A DNA stretch of 64,000 nucleotides from Anodontia alba (GCA_964016985.1 OZ024833.1:64444687-64508686), one strand, 5' to 3'; counted from the first letter of the stretch, positions 32,653-44,665 are shown. Notes: generated by a model not told the origin, from the letters alone. A program made the numbers and translations.

Positions 32653-32990
32653 CAGTCGACTCTCGTTACCTCGAAGTTCAAGAGACTCTCTGAAATACTT
32701 CGAAATATCCGTGCCTCGACATATCCGATTTGCAGACTTGAGGAAAAAATAAATCGAACAACTACATTTCACAAATGATTATGTAATTTGACTCCTTGAG
32801 TTAGAGATAAATTGAAAGATATATTGAAAATATTGTAGAAAATGGAAAAAATGATCCTTGAGAGCAATGTCTCCTCTTTTCCACAATATTATGTTACCTG
32901 TTGTTAAATTTCCATGTTAAAACAGGGACCGAATTTTCATTTCGAGATAAGCGGTTATTTGAGATATGCGAAGTCTAGATTACGAATAAT
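32653..32990. mobile_element. pogo/Tigger-like MITE, diverged copy
   Basis: Left end CAGTCGACTCTCGTTACC is well kept; the right end is decayed (TTCGAGATAAGCGGTTAT then GAAGTCTAGATTACGA). Internal homology to 21565-21879 runs throughout. Confidence 0.7.
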
Positions 32991-33350
32991 AAGAAGAAAA
33001 CAAACGTAATATATGAAACCACCGACGCACAAAGAAAGAAGAACTGCAACAGAGACATAAATTGAAAGGGCACAATTGTTACATTTTCGGCCAATTTTCG
33101 CAAGGCGCGTGGGGAGGGGAGGGGGTGGTTATTGACTTCCTTATTGCTTTCCTGAACGCCAAACCTCTTCCGAAAAGGGGCCTTCTCTAGAGAAATACTA
33201 TTCTGATAGATCTCATAAACGCACAATAATTTTTACACATATATTTTTGCAAAAATATTCTGATAAAATTGGCGTCCATAAAAAGTGTATCAGTTCCCTC
33301 TTAATGTCTGTTTCATATGATCACCATTTAGTAAACCACAACGTCCTGGG

Positions 33351-33800
33351 CTGAATTCAGTAATGCAGAGCAAACCAGTTTGCATCTTCTGAAGGGTTAA
33401 TTGTAGATCCGTCTCATAGGTCCCAAAATTAGAGAGTACCCAGCTGGCACATGACGTTAATACAACGTCGCCTCAACGTCGATGCAACCTCATGACGTTG
33501 CATTGACGTTGAGCCGACGTTGTATAAACGTCATGTGCCCGCTGGGTAACCGTTATTCTATATGATGATACTTGATGTTATAGTGAATAAATTATATCAA
33601 CAATTATTAATGTTATATGGGATCGAATGAGTAATATTTCCATTCTTTTGTTACACACAAGCATACATAAACTTTATTCGCACAGACCGCAATAGTGGTT
33701 GTACATGTAGTTCGCATTCGGCCGAAACTGTCACAACTGAGCGGTAAAAGGAAAAATTGCAACAGTGCTCGAACGCTTTGCTTTTATGAACGCAGTTCTG
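33351..33800 (+). mobile_element. R11 element with nested palindromic MITE
   Basis: Ends GGGCTGAATTCAGTAATGC and TTTATGAACGCAGTTC. It contains ATACATAAACTTTATTCGC and TTCGGCCGAAACTGTCACAA as in 34289-34623. A 108-bp element (33439-33546) is inserted. Confidence 0.65.
33439..33546. mobile_element. 108-bp perfect-type palindrome rich in ACGTC, TA target site
   Basis: The two halves (CCCAGCTGGCACATGACGTT ... and its complement) pair over nearly the whole length with few mismatches. TA flanks it at 33437-33438 and 33547-33548. The related end CCCAGAGGGCACATGACGTT is at 41848. Confidence 0.8.
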
Positions 33801-33958
33801 AGGAATTTTCGACAACGCGAGCGATCGCCGAGCTCTCTTTCTGAACGCGAATGTTCGCCCGAGCGCTCCCGAGCGCTCCCGAGCTCTCGCGATACAGGCC
33901 GAGAGGTGTATCGCATTGGTTTTCTAAAACGGCGACGTGCCTGATTGGTTAGTTACCT

Positions 33959-34075
33959 GGGCTACGTTCAGTAGTGCAAAGTAATAGCGAACGTTTTGCC
34001 CTGGGTCACTGTACATAATAACGAGCGCCAACAAGACCAGGGGTCCGCAAAATACTTGCAATTCTGAATGCAGCC
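33959..34075. mobile_element. R12 short element
   Basis: Ends GGCTACGTTCAGTAGTGC and CAATTCTGAATGCAGCC are inverted repeats. Confidence 0.55.
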
Positions 34076-34288
34076 ATGGTGCATAGTTTCCTTTGAAATG
34101 AAGTTTGACTGTAGTATTTGATTTAAAATGATAAGACCGAAAGATGCATTTTTGTAATATTTACACTCAGAATACATGTACTGCATGAAAATTAAAAAAT
34201 AAATAAAATATTGACCGAGCGCCCAGTGTCGTTCAACAAAACAATTTTCAGCTATTCGAGCGCAGTTTTCACTTTGCTGAATACACCA

Positions 34289-34623
34289 CCGGGCTGTACT
34301 CAGTAAAACAGAACATTTACGCAAACCCGTCTCGTTTGTCTTGAAATGAGGGTGTAGCCGTTAATCTCGTTGAGGAGACTTGGTCTTATGGCCAATAAAT
34401 TATATAATGTGTAATCGAATAAATAATATAAATGCAGTAAACATTTTTCTTACAAACAATCATACGTAAACTTTATTCCCATATGCCGCAATTTCTGCTG
34501 CGCAAAAACAACTCTCTAGTTCGCCGACACTCGCTATCGTTCACCGAAAAGTGTCACAACTGAACGGAAAGTTTGCACAAGTTCGCGAGTGATCGCGAAC
34601 GTTTCGGTTAATTGAATGCAACC
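34289..34623 (+). mobile_element. R11 element, complete
   Basis: Ends CGGGCTGTACTCAGTAAAAC and GGTTAATTGAATGCAACCC. The internal order of blocks matches 33351-33800 and 37427-38057. Confidence 0.65.
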
Positions 34624-34630
34624 CAGCCCC

Positions 34631-34746
34631 AGGCTGCGTTCAGATGTGTCAGTTTGCCCTGGATTCCTGCTCCTGTTGGCGCTCGTCATTAGGTGCAGGG
34701 ATGCAGGGCAAAAACGATCACTATCACGTCGCACTTCTGAACGACG
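34631..34746. mobile_element. R12 short element
   Basis: Ends AGGCTGCGTTCAGATGTG and CACTTCTGAACGACGG, eight bases after the R11 copy at 34289-34623. Confidence 0.55.
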
Positions 34747-34849
34747 GTAACTTTCTGGATTGCTTGGTATAGGGCCAAATACGATCTCTGTTTTCATAAA
34801 AGCTGTCTAGTTCTTTATTTATTACGATAGAGTGTACATGGCTCTACAC

Positions 34850-34955
<106 letters not shown>

Positions 34956-35129
34956 CCCAAATAATCTTACCTTTATAAAAGTACAGTTATGAGGAAGTGT
35001 CAGACAACATAAAATAATCTGATAAAACTTGCTGAGTAATCTTACACATATGTAATCGCAAATATACGCAACTTATTAAACAAATGAAATAAAGACATGC
35101 CAGATAGAGTAAGCTAGTCTCCTTTAGAG

Positions 35130-35130
<1 letters not shown>

Positions 35131-35175
<45 letters not shown>
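35131..35175 (+). repeat. (AC)n microsatellite
   Basis: Pure AC run of about 45 bp. The stretch 35180-36100 holds no recognised gene, but it does hold a doubled TTTTAAGTTTGGCATATCCC unit at about 35306-35346. Confidence 0.95.
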
Positions 35176-35176
<1 letters not shown>

Positions 35177-35472
35177 GTTCATAGCCAAAATAACAAATTG
35201 TTATGTGGTGTGTTTAATGGCTTAATGTACACAAAGCCAACTGATAGAGGAAACATTGTGCATGACCATAGAATAAATATACAACATGCAGCTGTTGCAC
35301 GCCCCTTTTAAGTTTGGCATATCCCCCTTTTAAGTTTGGCATATCCCTGTGTACGACTGTACAGGACGTTACTACTCTGAGACCCTACATACTCCTTTTA
35401 CTGGATAGCAGTTAGCCTAAAAAAGTTACAAATTGTTAATGAAATTTTATACAACATAGCACTGAGTATATG

Positions 35473-35475
<3 letters not shown>

Positions 35476-35515
<40 letters not shown>
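35476..35515 (+). repeat. (GT)n microsatellite
   Basis: Pure GT run of about 40 bp. Confidence 0.95.
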
Positions 35516-35518
<3 letters not shown>

Positions 35519-35818
35519 ATTCCACCTGATTTAACCTAAATATGCGGATAGATGTGTTTATGCAAACAATGAAGATCGAATTGCTCCTAAACTGAACGAA
35601 AAGAGTGACTTGCTCGGGTTTACACCGCTTGTCCATTATGTGAACCTCATAATTCCTGAACCCATCCGCCCACACCCCCGACCCCCTCAACTCCTCACGC
35701 CAATCACACGATTCCACTTTTTTCCTATATAAAGTAATAAACTGAGTGGTTGATCGGTTTTCTGAATATATGATGCATTTCTTTTTATGGTTCAGAAATA
35801 GTCTTGTGTGTGTGAGTC

Positions 35819-35838
35819 TTGTGTGTGTGTGTGTGTGT

Positions 35839-35874
<36 letters not shown>
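35819..35874 (+). repeat. (GT)n microsatellite
   Basis: GT run with one GA interruption. It yields a false poly-Thr-His frame on the minus strand. Confidence 0.95.
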
Positions 35875-35875
<1 letters not shown>

Positions 35876-36120
35876 GCCCGCAAACTTTGTGCAAGCTCAT
35901 TAGCGGGGTTCTAAAGTTGAAAGCGTAATCTTTAACCTGCAGATTACAAATAAAAGCAAACACCATTTAAAATATATTCTTTTCATCACAGAAAATAAGA
36001 CTTGATATTTTATTCAAAGTGTGTCCGATGGATACCATCTGAATGAAATATCAAGCCTTACTTTCTACAAAAATAAGAAGAAAAAAAATCACTAATTATT
36101 AAATGATGATTTAGCCTACA

Positions 36121-36393
36121 GTGGGCTGGGTGGCCTAGTAATTAGCGCACTCGACTTTCAAGCGGAATATCGTGGATTCGAATCCCATTCGGGTCGGGAC
36201 AATTTTCACACCATTAGTACGCCTAGCTCATACTCGACGTGCCCTGGTTGAGTATAAAGTGGACAGGGTGGCGCTTGGTGACAGACAGCGGCACCAAGTG
36301 TGCATGGGCATGAAAGCAATGCTGTACAAATACATGTACATAACAATCGCCGCTGCCTCTATGATAGCGTTAAAAATGCGCACAACAACAACA
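36121..36393 (+). mobile_element. tRNA-derived SINE-D with target-site duplication
   Basis: tRNA-like head with A box TGGCCTAGTAATTAGCGC and B box GGATTCGAATCCC, unrelated body, (CAA)n tail. A perfect 12-bp direct repeat ATTTAGCCTACA lies at 36109-36120 and 36394-36405. It is the only copy of this family recognised in the window. Confidence 0.9.
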
Positions 36394-36533
36394 ATTTAGC
36401 CTACATAGTTGTAAAGCTTGATGACATGTGTGTGATTCCGCAAGCACATTACCAGGGAGTCAAAGAAAAACGTTCAAACGAGGAGTAGCCCTACGTCACT
36501 GAACTGCAGGTGCCCAAATGACGCTAAATATCA

Positions 36534-36759
36534 GGGCCCAGTTGTTCAAAACTAACGATGTCGTTAGTTAACGATTCGTTAAAATTTACATCGAGTGATA
36601 CGCAAATATGCTGAAATTTTTTGCTGAGAAAATGTGAGTAGCTTTTGCAGTGCAAAGGCTACTCACATTTTTTCAGCAAAAAATATCAGAATATTGTATA
36701 TTAAATCCGCTAAAACAGTTAACGAAATTACCCCTAACGAGCTTTGAACAACTAGGCCC
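36534..36759. mobile_element. palindromic MITE with GGGCCCAGTTGTTCAAA ends (copy 2)
   Basis: Ends at 36534-36550 and 36743-36759 (one mismatch), with the same central hairpin and flanking ATCA/AGATG as copy 1 at 3428-3671. It lacks about 14 bases near the right end. Confidence 0.8.
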
Positions 36760-37002
36760 AGATGCTCATTCTCGAATAGCAAGGAGTTATATAGTTATTT
36801 GATAGGCCCTAATAAAAACATATAAATGGTTCTGAAAATTGCATAAGACTACCATTTCCGAAATAAAAGATCCAATATGCACACAGCATTGTTTTGATGC
36901 CGATGCGACATGATACATGTACGAGTTTGTTAAACTTGTTCAATAATTATTGTCCATTGTGTAATTTAAATAAAGCACTGGACAACAACAACAATTGGGA
37001 TA

Positions 37003-37147
37003 CAGATTAAAATAAGTCAGTTGACTTCCTTCTGGAACCCTTTTGTATATATGCCACATATGCCTATATGTTCTGTTATGTAATTTCTGTAAGGATTTAT
37101 ACAAATAAAACATTGTTTAAACCAACAACAATAACAAAAAATGGGGA
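37003..37147 (+). mobile_element. 5'-truncated LINE 3' end with target-site duplication
   Basis: Ends with GTTTAAACCAACAACAATA, like the LINE 3' end near 29290. Direct repeat AATTGGGATA at 36993-37002 and 37148-37157. Upstream (36981-36992) is another CAA-type tail. Confidence 0.65.
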
Positions 37148-37198
37148 AATTGGGATAGTATTTTAACTTAGTGTTATTATTATTGACAAAAAAGTTCA

Positions 37199-37279
37199 TG
37201 TGTGTGTGTGTGTCTGTGCGTGCATGCGTGTGTGTGTGTTCTTTTTTTTTGTTCTTTTTTTTTTTTTTTTTTTTTTTTA
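37199..37279 (+). repeat. (TG)n and T tract
   Basis: Imperfect TG run followed by a 39-bp T-rich tract. Confidence 0.9.
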
Positions 37280-37426
37280 GCGGGCGGGGAGGGTTGGGGT
37301 GGGGGAGCGGGCAGGGAACAGCTCAGTCGGAAGTGAGTTTTTTCTCTGTCGAGTAGGTTCAAGTTCAGGTGGGTTTATAAGGACGTATGTGTGAACGGTT
37401 AATTGGCGGTTCCCTCCCGGCTGCGC

Positions 37427-38057
37427 TGGGCTGCGTTCACTAAAGCGAAACATAAGCGAGTGTTTTTTTGTTGTTGTTTTTTAAAGCTATTTTGATTCGT
37501 CTGAACGATTGTTGTAAATCCGTCACACGTGACCTCCAGTTAGAGATTGCCTGTTATCCTCGTAAACTATATTAATAACCATTAATTGTTATATAGAAAC
37601 AAATAAATCATTATGAAAACACGCCTATTCAAATATATAGAAAATTTCACCTCTAAAAACTGAAAATTTTCAGATAAAATATTCTGATATTTTTCATATT
37701 TCTGCTCTAAACATAGAACGTGGGTACTCTAACGAGTACCCACAATCTATGTTTTTGAGCTGCAATACGAAAAATAATGTATACCCCTGTAAACCCCCGT
37801 TTTACTATATAAAAGTGGGGTTCAAGGGGGTCAAAATAATATAGGCATGTTTTCGTGATGAATATCAACGCTATAAACAGTTCCATATTTTGCTTACAAA
37901 CATACGTATAAACTTTATTCGTATAGGCCCCAATCTTGATTGTGCCAAAAGACATGGAGATGTTCGCTACTCTCCGCCGAAAACTATCGCAATTGAACGG
38001 AAAGTTTGCCTTTGCTTTGCGAGTAACGGAACGTTTCGGTTAACTGAACGCAGCCTC
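37427..38057 (+). mobile_element. R11 element interrupted by a P1 MITE
   Basis: Ends GGGCTGCGTTCACTAAAGC and GGTTAACTGAACGCAGCC. The P1 element 37609-37860 splits it; the flanks resume co-linearity with 34289-34623. Confidence 0.75.
37609..37860 (-). mobile_element. P1 MITE with collapsed hairpin
   Basis: Ends CATTATGAAAACACGCC and GGCATGTTTTCGTGATG. The main hairpin is reduced to GTGGGTACTCTAACGAGTAC, so the inner stem has been lost. Confidence 0.8.
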
Positions 38058-38074
38058 GCAAAGGCAGTTTTCGG

Positions 38075-38430
38075 CGGAGGGTAGCGAACATACCCAAACT
38101 GTTCTCAAGCTGTCGTTTGGCACAACCAAGATGGCGGCCTATGCGAATAAAATATATGTATGCTTAATTGTTTGTAACCAAAAAATTTGAGAATGTTTAC
38201 TGCGTTGATATTATTTATTTGATTCTGTATTAAATTAATAATTATTGATATAAGTTATTGGTTGATCAATCCATGACCAAGTCCCATATAGGAGAATAAT
38301 GGCTATTCTCTAATCGGAGGTCACATGAGACGCCTTTACAAAATCATCTTTCAGAAGATGCAAAATAGTATTTGAAAAAAAAATAAATAAAACACTCGCC
38401 TGTGTTTCGCTTTACTGAACGCAGCCCTGT
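38075..38430 (-). mobile_element. R11 element, inverted neighbour
   Basis: Lies tail-to-tail with 37427-38057. It ends TTTCGCTTTACTGAACGCAG and shares GGCGGAGGGTAGCGAACAT and TATGCGAATAAAATATATG. Confidence 0.65.
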
Positions 38431-38461
38431 TTTCACGGAGAGCATTTTCCAGTACCTACGT

Positions 38462-40715
38462 CGGCCTCTGTGGGTCAGTCGAATGCGCGTCTGACCTGAC
38501 TGGTGATCGGAGGTCGCGGGCTCATCCCCGCCGGGTCCGGCAGCATTCTTTCGTGGAGATTCATCATGAAATATTTTCTACGGTCATGCTCTCCCTTCCG
38601 CTGATTCAAGAACGGCAGTTGTCAGTTTCTGGCGGAAGACTATGCAATTAACACTGGTTAGCCGCTCAGAGGACGCTCTATACTAAAATCCGGGACAACG
38701 GAACGGAGCAAAAAAGTATTGCCCGTCCCGTGTACCGGGACTAATTCTATCCCGACCCGTAATATTTGTTAAACTATTTTTATTAATTGGTCTGTCCCGT
38801 GATTTCCCGTTAAAGAACTGGACGCATATTATCCCGTCCCGTGTTTTCCCGTTAAAGAACGGGACGCATACTATCCCGCCCCGTGTTTTACGTACATATG
38901 AAGATATATATCACCCCGTCCCGATTTTTATTAACGAATCTGTTCCGGGACAAATACTGTCCCGTCCTGTTAACAAGTTTGTCTAAAAGAACGGGACACA
39001 TTTTTCTTGCATATCGGATAAGAATTTCTGCAAATTACACCGGTGTTAGCAAATCTTGTATCACGTACACACCCTTATCCGTCCCGTTGGAAAGATAAAA
39101 ATCGAGAATTCTCTCGTGTTTGATACATAGTCTGGTTGTGTAGGATGTCACGTTACGCCATCGTTAAGGTTAACGTCACTGAACAGAATGACGTCACTAA
39201 ACGTCATGGTATTTTTATCACAATATGGCGGACGTCTGCAACGAAGTGTCCGCATTATCAAAACCCCACTTTCAGAAATGAAAGGTATGCAAGAAAAAGG
39301 ATCTATCATGGGTGTGAGGGACAGATAGGAAAATCCGTCCCTTGGGATCACAGTCTGACATCACAACTCGGCAAGCTTCGTGATGCAAGACGGTAACACT
39401 CGGCACGGATTTTTATATCTACCCCTCACACCTATGATAGATTCTTATATTCTCAACCATGCATATGGGGGTCGAGAAATCCGGCCTGTGCTTTCTTGTC
39501 AGCCGATCCTAATCGGTGCCCATGTGGGATAGATAGAATCCATCACCGAGTTTCAGTGGGGACAGGAAAACACTAACACGAGGGTCCAACATTCCAGTGG
39601 GGAACGAGGCTTGCCGAGTTTCCTACTGAAGCGGTGGACGTGAGGGTAGATATCATTCATGTCGTCACTGAAAATCAGTGATCGATTCTTTTTTATACAT
39701 GCCATCGACAAAACAGTGCCCTCTTCCCTCGGTTCTCACACGGAATTGCCGGAACAAAATGGTGAAAATAAAAATTTCAACAAAATCAACTAATTTTGTT
39801 GCCAAATGTACATTTTATTTCAACTAAGGCAATGGATACTCACACTTGATGTTTTTGTTCATAGATAAAGAAGTTACAAGCGTTTGAAAATTTGAATCGC
39901 CGTTTCACAACTCAAGCCACAAACGTAGAAACCCGATGACACCTGATAATATAAGAATCTACCATGGGTGTGAGAGATAGATAGAAAAATCCGTACAGAA
40001 GGTTAATATCTGGCATCACGAGGCTTGTCTTTTTCCTGCATACCTTTCATTTCTGGACATGGAATTTCAATGCTGTAGTCACTTCGATTGCAGACGTCCG
40101 CCATATTGTGATAATATTACGTGACGTTTAGAATTGCTGTTACGTTCACTGATGTCAATCTTAACGATGACATACGTGACGTCTTATACAACCAGCGTAT
40201 GTCAAACACGTGAGATGTCTCGATTATTATCTTATCCTGGGTAGGATAACCTGGGCAAGATAAGAATTACTATCCCAGGGTAAAACCCAGGATTTCCTTG
40301 TCTGGTGTGTAAGAATAAGTTGGAACGTCGTGACGTCAACGTCTCATGTGAGCTCACGGTCCTGTTTATAGCAATGACGCTTATCCCGCATTGCCACCGA
40401 TATGGGATCGATTTTGCTGCTGACAAGAAAGCACATGGATTTCTCTACCCCATATGCATGGGTATGTGAGGTACTAACATCTCACACGCGATGCTGACAT
40501 CACGATATTCCAAATTATTATCGGATAACGTCGGGTTTCTATGCCTGCTGCGTTAGGTTGTGAAAATATTTTCAAACGCTTGTAACTTCTTTATTTGTGA
40601 ACATCAAGTTTGAGTATGCATTGTCTTAGTTGAAATAATAGGAATATCATAGTACCAAAATTAGCCTTTGGTTTTGTTATTTGTTATTTTGTTTTCATTT
40701 TATTTTGTTTTTATT

Positions 40716-40750
<35 letters not shown>

Positions 40751-41020
40751 TTATTTTGCCATTTTTCCGGCATTTTCGTGTGAGAAACGAGAGTAAAGCT
40801 CGAGGGTTTTGTTTTCTCTATTGCAAGTGAGAAAAGGAATCGATCACTGATATTCAGTTACGACAGGAAAATACCAAACCTCGTGTCCGCCGCTCCAGTG
40901 GAAAACTCGGCAAGCCTCGTTTCCCATCCCGTCCCGCTGTCCCGTAACGACTGGGTCGTGGGCTGACTGGACCGTAAAACCTCAATAAATCAATCAGTCA
41001 ATCAATCAATCAATCAATCC
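38462..41020 (+). mobile_element. SINE-A split by a fold-back element
   Basis: The 5' part at 38462-38675 has the GGCCTCTGTGGGTCAGTCG head and the body to CCGCTCAGAGGAC. The 3' end reappears at 40948 (GGGCTGACTGGACCGTAAAA) with a CAATCAATCAATC tail to about 41020. About 70 bases of the SINE are missing at the junction. Confidence 0.75.
38690..40946. mobile_element. 2.26-kb fold-back element with GTCCCG repeats
   Basis: Imperfect terminal inverted repeats CGGGACAACGGAACGG and CGGGACAGCGGGACGG. The left 350 bp is full of CCCGTCCCG and CCCGTTAAAGAACGGG units, two of them in a ~48-bp tandem. Two long inverted pairs follow. One is 39110-39420 against about 39970-40220 (ATGGCGGACGTCTGCAACGA / TCGATTGCAGACGTCCGCCA). 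The other is about 39450-39900 against 40400-40925 (GAACGAGGCTTGCCGAGTTT / AAACTCGGCAAGCCTCGTTT). No coding region was found. Confidence 0.7.
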
Positions 41021-41845
41021 CAATACCTATACAAGCTGGAACTATCCAGGCTTTAATATCCTCTGAAGTTGTTTCAAAGTCAGATGCAGTGATCTATAAA
41101 TAACTAACAGGTCACAGTCAAATGTGACTGTTTCAGAGTACATGGAAGAAGAAGAAGAATTGTCGCAGAAATGTTGGATCGATTTTTTTTTTATTTATTT
41201 ATCTTATCGTCGTCGTTCTTTTCTTTTTTTTTTTTTTTTTTTTTTATTTTTTTAACAGACTCTTTACATGATCATGGTTAACATGGTTAAGGTGTCTTTA
41301 AGGACGAGGCCAAGTGTGACGTGTGATCGACGACCATCTAAACCAGGACCTAATAATACCCGGACTTGTCATTAATGGAACTGCCAAAATATGTTGGCTT
41401 GACTTTAGCGCTATTTTACAGCACTAAGATCATTAAAAATGGTTTTGGATAATAACTGAAGTTGTAACAAATTGTTTTTAATAGGTTTGGTTGAAAAAAA
41501 AAAGTTGTCACAATTAATAAAATTTGAAGTTATACCATCATTTTGGGTAAATTTCTGATGATTTTCTGCAAAAGTGCCGAAAACAGTTAAAATAGTTATG
41601 CCCCACCTTAATTACGCTACCTAGGTTTCTTGTTTACAAAAACTGTTAATGCTGCAGTCTTAAAGGTAATATATTGAACTACATGTATTACTTTTTGAAA
41701 ACAAATCTCGGATATTTGGAGATATAATTAAAACCCTCATCATACAACATTCGTTCTCACAAGAAAACTCAGCCAAGACAACATATTTCCAATAAATACA
41801 ATATACATGTAGGTTCTATGTATAGTTACTGGTCCGGTGTATATT

Positions 41846-42050
41846 CCCAGAGGGCACATGACGTTTATACAACGTCGGTTCCACGTCGATTCAAGATCTA
41901 AATGATGGTTCAGCTAATCCAAAAACACACACGACGACGTCATATAGACGTCGCCGTAACGTCATGTCGACGTTGTCACAATCGGTACGTCCTGGACAAA
42001 GCAATGTCGTCACGTTGCAGCAGTGTCGATACGACGTTATCCGCGAGGCA
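41846..42050. mobile_element. diverged ACGTC-rich palindromic element
   Basis: Begins CCCAGAGGGCACATGACGTT, like the palindrome at 33439. It then has many GACGTC/ACGTCG motifs (ACGACGACGTCATATAGACG, AACGTCATGTCGACGTTGTC). The right end is unclear. Confidence 0.55.
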
Positions 42051-42469
42051 GCTTGGCATGTTATCCATTACAATTGCCGCCGTTCAATAGCACACCACAG
42101 GAGCACACCCCTCATTCCCGACCCCCGGGATTAGCCCGACCTATATAAAATACATATGCAGTTACCCTTGACGAGTCTAAAAAGGCTACTTAACAGGAAC
42201 TTGTTACAATCTAATGTATTTTGCAGGGGAAAATGTTCATTGTGATAATCCTCAAAATCAGCTGTTACAGTGAGCCAATACACACGGGAGGCGGGAATCT
42301 TACGTCTTTGGTAGGAAACCGATATTGTCCGAATGGTTCCGGACAACAAAATATTTGCGTTTTTGTTTGCAAGTGTGTAATTTATCAGCTTAGCTGTGCA
42401 ACGAGTGCTCATTTGATAATTAAGATTCGTGTCTTAAAATGGATGATAATAACTTGATTCGACGATAAA

Positions 42470-42678
42470 GTCCATTTTGGAAGGGGTATCCCGACAGATC
42501 GCGCGCTGCAGAGTGCAAATTGTGACGTCATAAGTTGAGCATCAACAACGAGTGTGAGGAACTTGACCATTTTTCACTGCATGATTTCGTCGCCATTTTG
42601 GGATCAACACTTCTGCAATTAGCCTGACAGAAGGATTGACATTTTAACTAGCTGTATATTAGTGATCGTAGATTTTCA
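42470..42678 (+). promoter_or_regulatory. candidate TLK promoter and non-coding first exon
   Basis: A CRE palindrome TGACGTCA is at 42523-42530, with CGCGCGC just upstream. A YY1-like CGTCGCCATTTTG motif is at 42588-42600, the position such motifs often take just after a start site. A strong donor (TTTTCA|GTGAGT) ends a possible exon at 42678. The first coding exon of TLK at 51050 begins with a splice acceptor, so an upstream untranslated exon is required; this is the best candidate seen. The start site cannot be fixed from sequence. Confidence 0.4.
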
Positions 42679-42679
42679 G

Positions 42680-43800
42680 TGAGTTCAATCGCTTATTTCT
42701 TGCAGTTCATTTTGTGCGATTTGCCTCAGGCCCGCCATGTTTTTTGGTGTTGTAAGGATCTGTCAGCAAAATTAGGCAGGAATATTTTGTTCAGCTGTCG
42801 ACGGTTTTCTCCAATATAAGGCTGTGCACTTGTATTAACATCTGTTTAAGAGTTCATCTTATCATCGACTTGACTTTGATCTGCATTTACATAAAGTAAG
42901 GCTTGTATTTTGGTCATATTTTAGGGTTGATTTTATGCCAAGACCTTGACAGATTTGCTTTCACGAAAGCATTCGGATCTAAGGTGGGACACACAATTAT
43001 TAAACTCACTAATGAGATCAGTGACCTTGACTGATTTATGTATATGACCATTTGTTTACTTGTATGTGAAATTGTCTGATTTCCTAGCATTGGAGATTAT
43101 ATACACATACATATTTGTGTTAAAATTTTGTGTCAAATATTGAATGATATACAGCTGATATGGGGATAAAAACAGCATGTGACTGATCAGGTACTCCAAA
43201 TATAAAGGGGAAAAAAGTATGCTGTCAGGAAATAATTCAATATATGTCAATATTTATTCTCAGTTTGATTAAAAATCCTGAAAATGTTTGACTAATTAAT
43301 ATATTTAATAGCCATGCATGTAAATTTAATATTCATTATTGAAGTGACCTTAGCCACCACAGCCCATAGGTACCGCCCTCGGCAGATATAAGTAGCTTCG
43401 TCAGGTCTGCTAATGCATGACTTTATGTCGATTCATGGTTTGGGAAAAGAATAGCATTAGTCTGCTTTGGACTGACAAGCATAACATGACAGGTGTGTCT
43501 ATCCAACATTTTTTTTTTTTTTCAGTAGAAAACAGTGCTCAAGACTACTGGTTTTATGTCGGGACTTGCTGGGTTAGAATTCTATGAGTCCACCGGACTC
43601 GTAATCACATAATTGTAAAAAAATCACTGCAGCAACAGTGATCAACAAGTATTGAAACAGGACTAACAATTCAGCACCAGACATGGACAACCAAAATAGT
43701 GATAAGGGGCATGTGACATCTTGCCCGCTCAAAGGTTCACAAGAACCCATCAGGGTTAGAGGAGATGTCCCAAGTCCAATGATAAATATAAAAAATAGTA
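42680..43800. other. no recognised feature (possible TLK intron 1)
   Basis: Lower repeat density than the rest of the window. No open frame with domain or splice support was seen. Confidence 0.4.
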
Positions 43801-43814
43801 GTCCGCACTATTTT

Positions 43815-44175
43815 GGCTCAAAATCCCACGCTATGTAGAGGGACGGGCCACCCCTCTTGCCCTCTTTTGCCGCCCCACTGCCCATCTGAAGCTGCCGTCT
43901 GCCTTGTTTTAACTCTAGACATAAAACCCTACATTTTGCTAAAAATTTCAGGAAAATCGGACAAAAATTTAAAAAAAAGTTATCCATGTGTAAAGGTCAG
44001 TTTTATGTGTATTCTAGTCTGAGGCATTTATTGTGGAATAGGATTATATTTTGTAACGTGTCATGATACTTATTGCATATCCCATGACACACAGTGTCCT
44101 CATTCTTGTATGACAGCACAGAAAGTGTCCTACCTGGCACCCCTCTGCCCTAAAGTCCAAGCTGGAGCTCTGCTC
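43815..44175 (+). mobile_element. R13 element with GC-rich ends (copy 1)
   Basis: Starts in CTATGTAGAGGGACGGGCCA and ends CACCCCTCTGCCCTAAAGTC. Blocks AAACCCTACATTTTG and GAAAATCGGACAAAAATT are shared with 63213-63677. Ends are loosely inverted (CCAGCT...AGCTGG), possibly hAT-type. Confidence 0.55.
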
Positions 44176-44191
44176 ACTGTGGGTGAAGGGG

Positions 44192-44484
44192 GTGGTTGGG
44201 TGTGGCAAAGTTGTGGAGTATCTTACCACACCAGGACGTCCAACTGGTATTGGCTTACAGTTGAGCAAGGCCTGCTATCCTTAAGGCAGATTAGAGTAGA
44301 GGGGAATGTTTTTATTTCTTCCGATTCTTCACTTTCATTTCTGTTCCTCTTTCTTCCCTGTGACCCTGTCCCTCTCTTTCATCTCCTCTTCTCTCTCTTC
44401 TATCTTTTTTCTCCCTTTCTCTGGGAGATAACACAAAATGACCCACAAGGGTTGACTTGTCGTTAAGCCCCAACACAATCAAAA
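44192..44484 (+). mobile_element. polypyrimidine retroposon R9
   Basis: GGTGGTTGGGTGTGGCAAAG head, C/T-rich body, CGTTAAGCCCCAACACAATC tail. Direct repeats TGGGTG(A/G)AGGGG at 44180-44191 and 44490-44501 (one mismatch). Confidence 0.75.
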
Positions 44485-44564
44485 TCCCCTGGGTGGAGGG
44501 GCAGTGGCTTTATAACATTGCTCCAGATAAGGCACTTTTTTCAATGGATTATAATGAGTATGGA

Positions 44565-44665
44565 TATTTTTCTTAATTCTCAGACATTTTGTGAATACTC
44601 TCTTTGTAAGGCGCTTCTAACGTTTATCCTCAGCGTAAGTTTTCATGGAGAAATAAGAAAATATT
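44565..44665. repeat. P2 palindromic element, diverged
   Basis: GATATTTTTCTTAATTCTCA and TTTTCATGGAGAAATAAGAA pair; the centre is eroded. Confidence 0.55.

Noticed and set aside
33439..33546. Considered as a CRISPR-like or operator array because of repeated ACGTC motifs
   Set aside because: It is one palindrome with a TA target site, in a eukaryotic genome; there are no spacers. No CRISPR array was seen anywhere.
35517..35966. 149-codon minus-strand frame with Thr-His repeats
   Set aside because: Produced by the GT microsatellite; no domain and no splice support.
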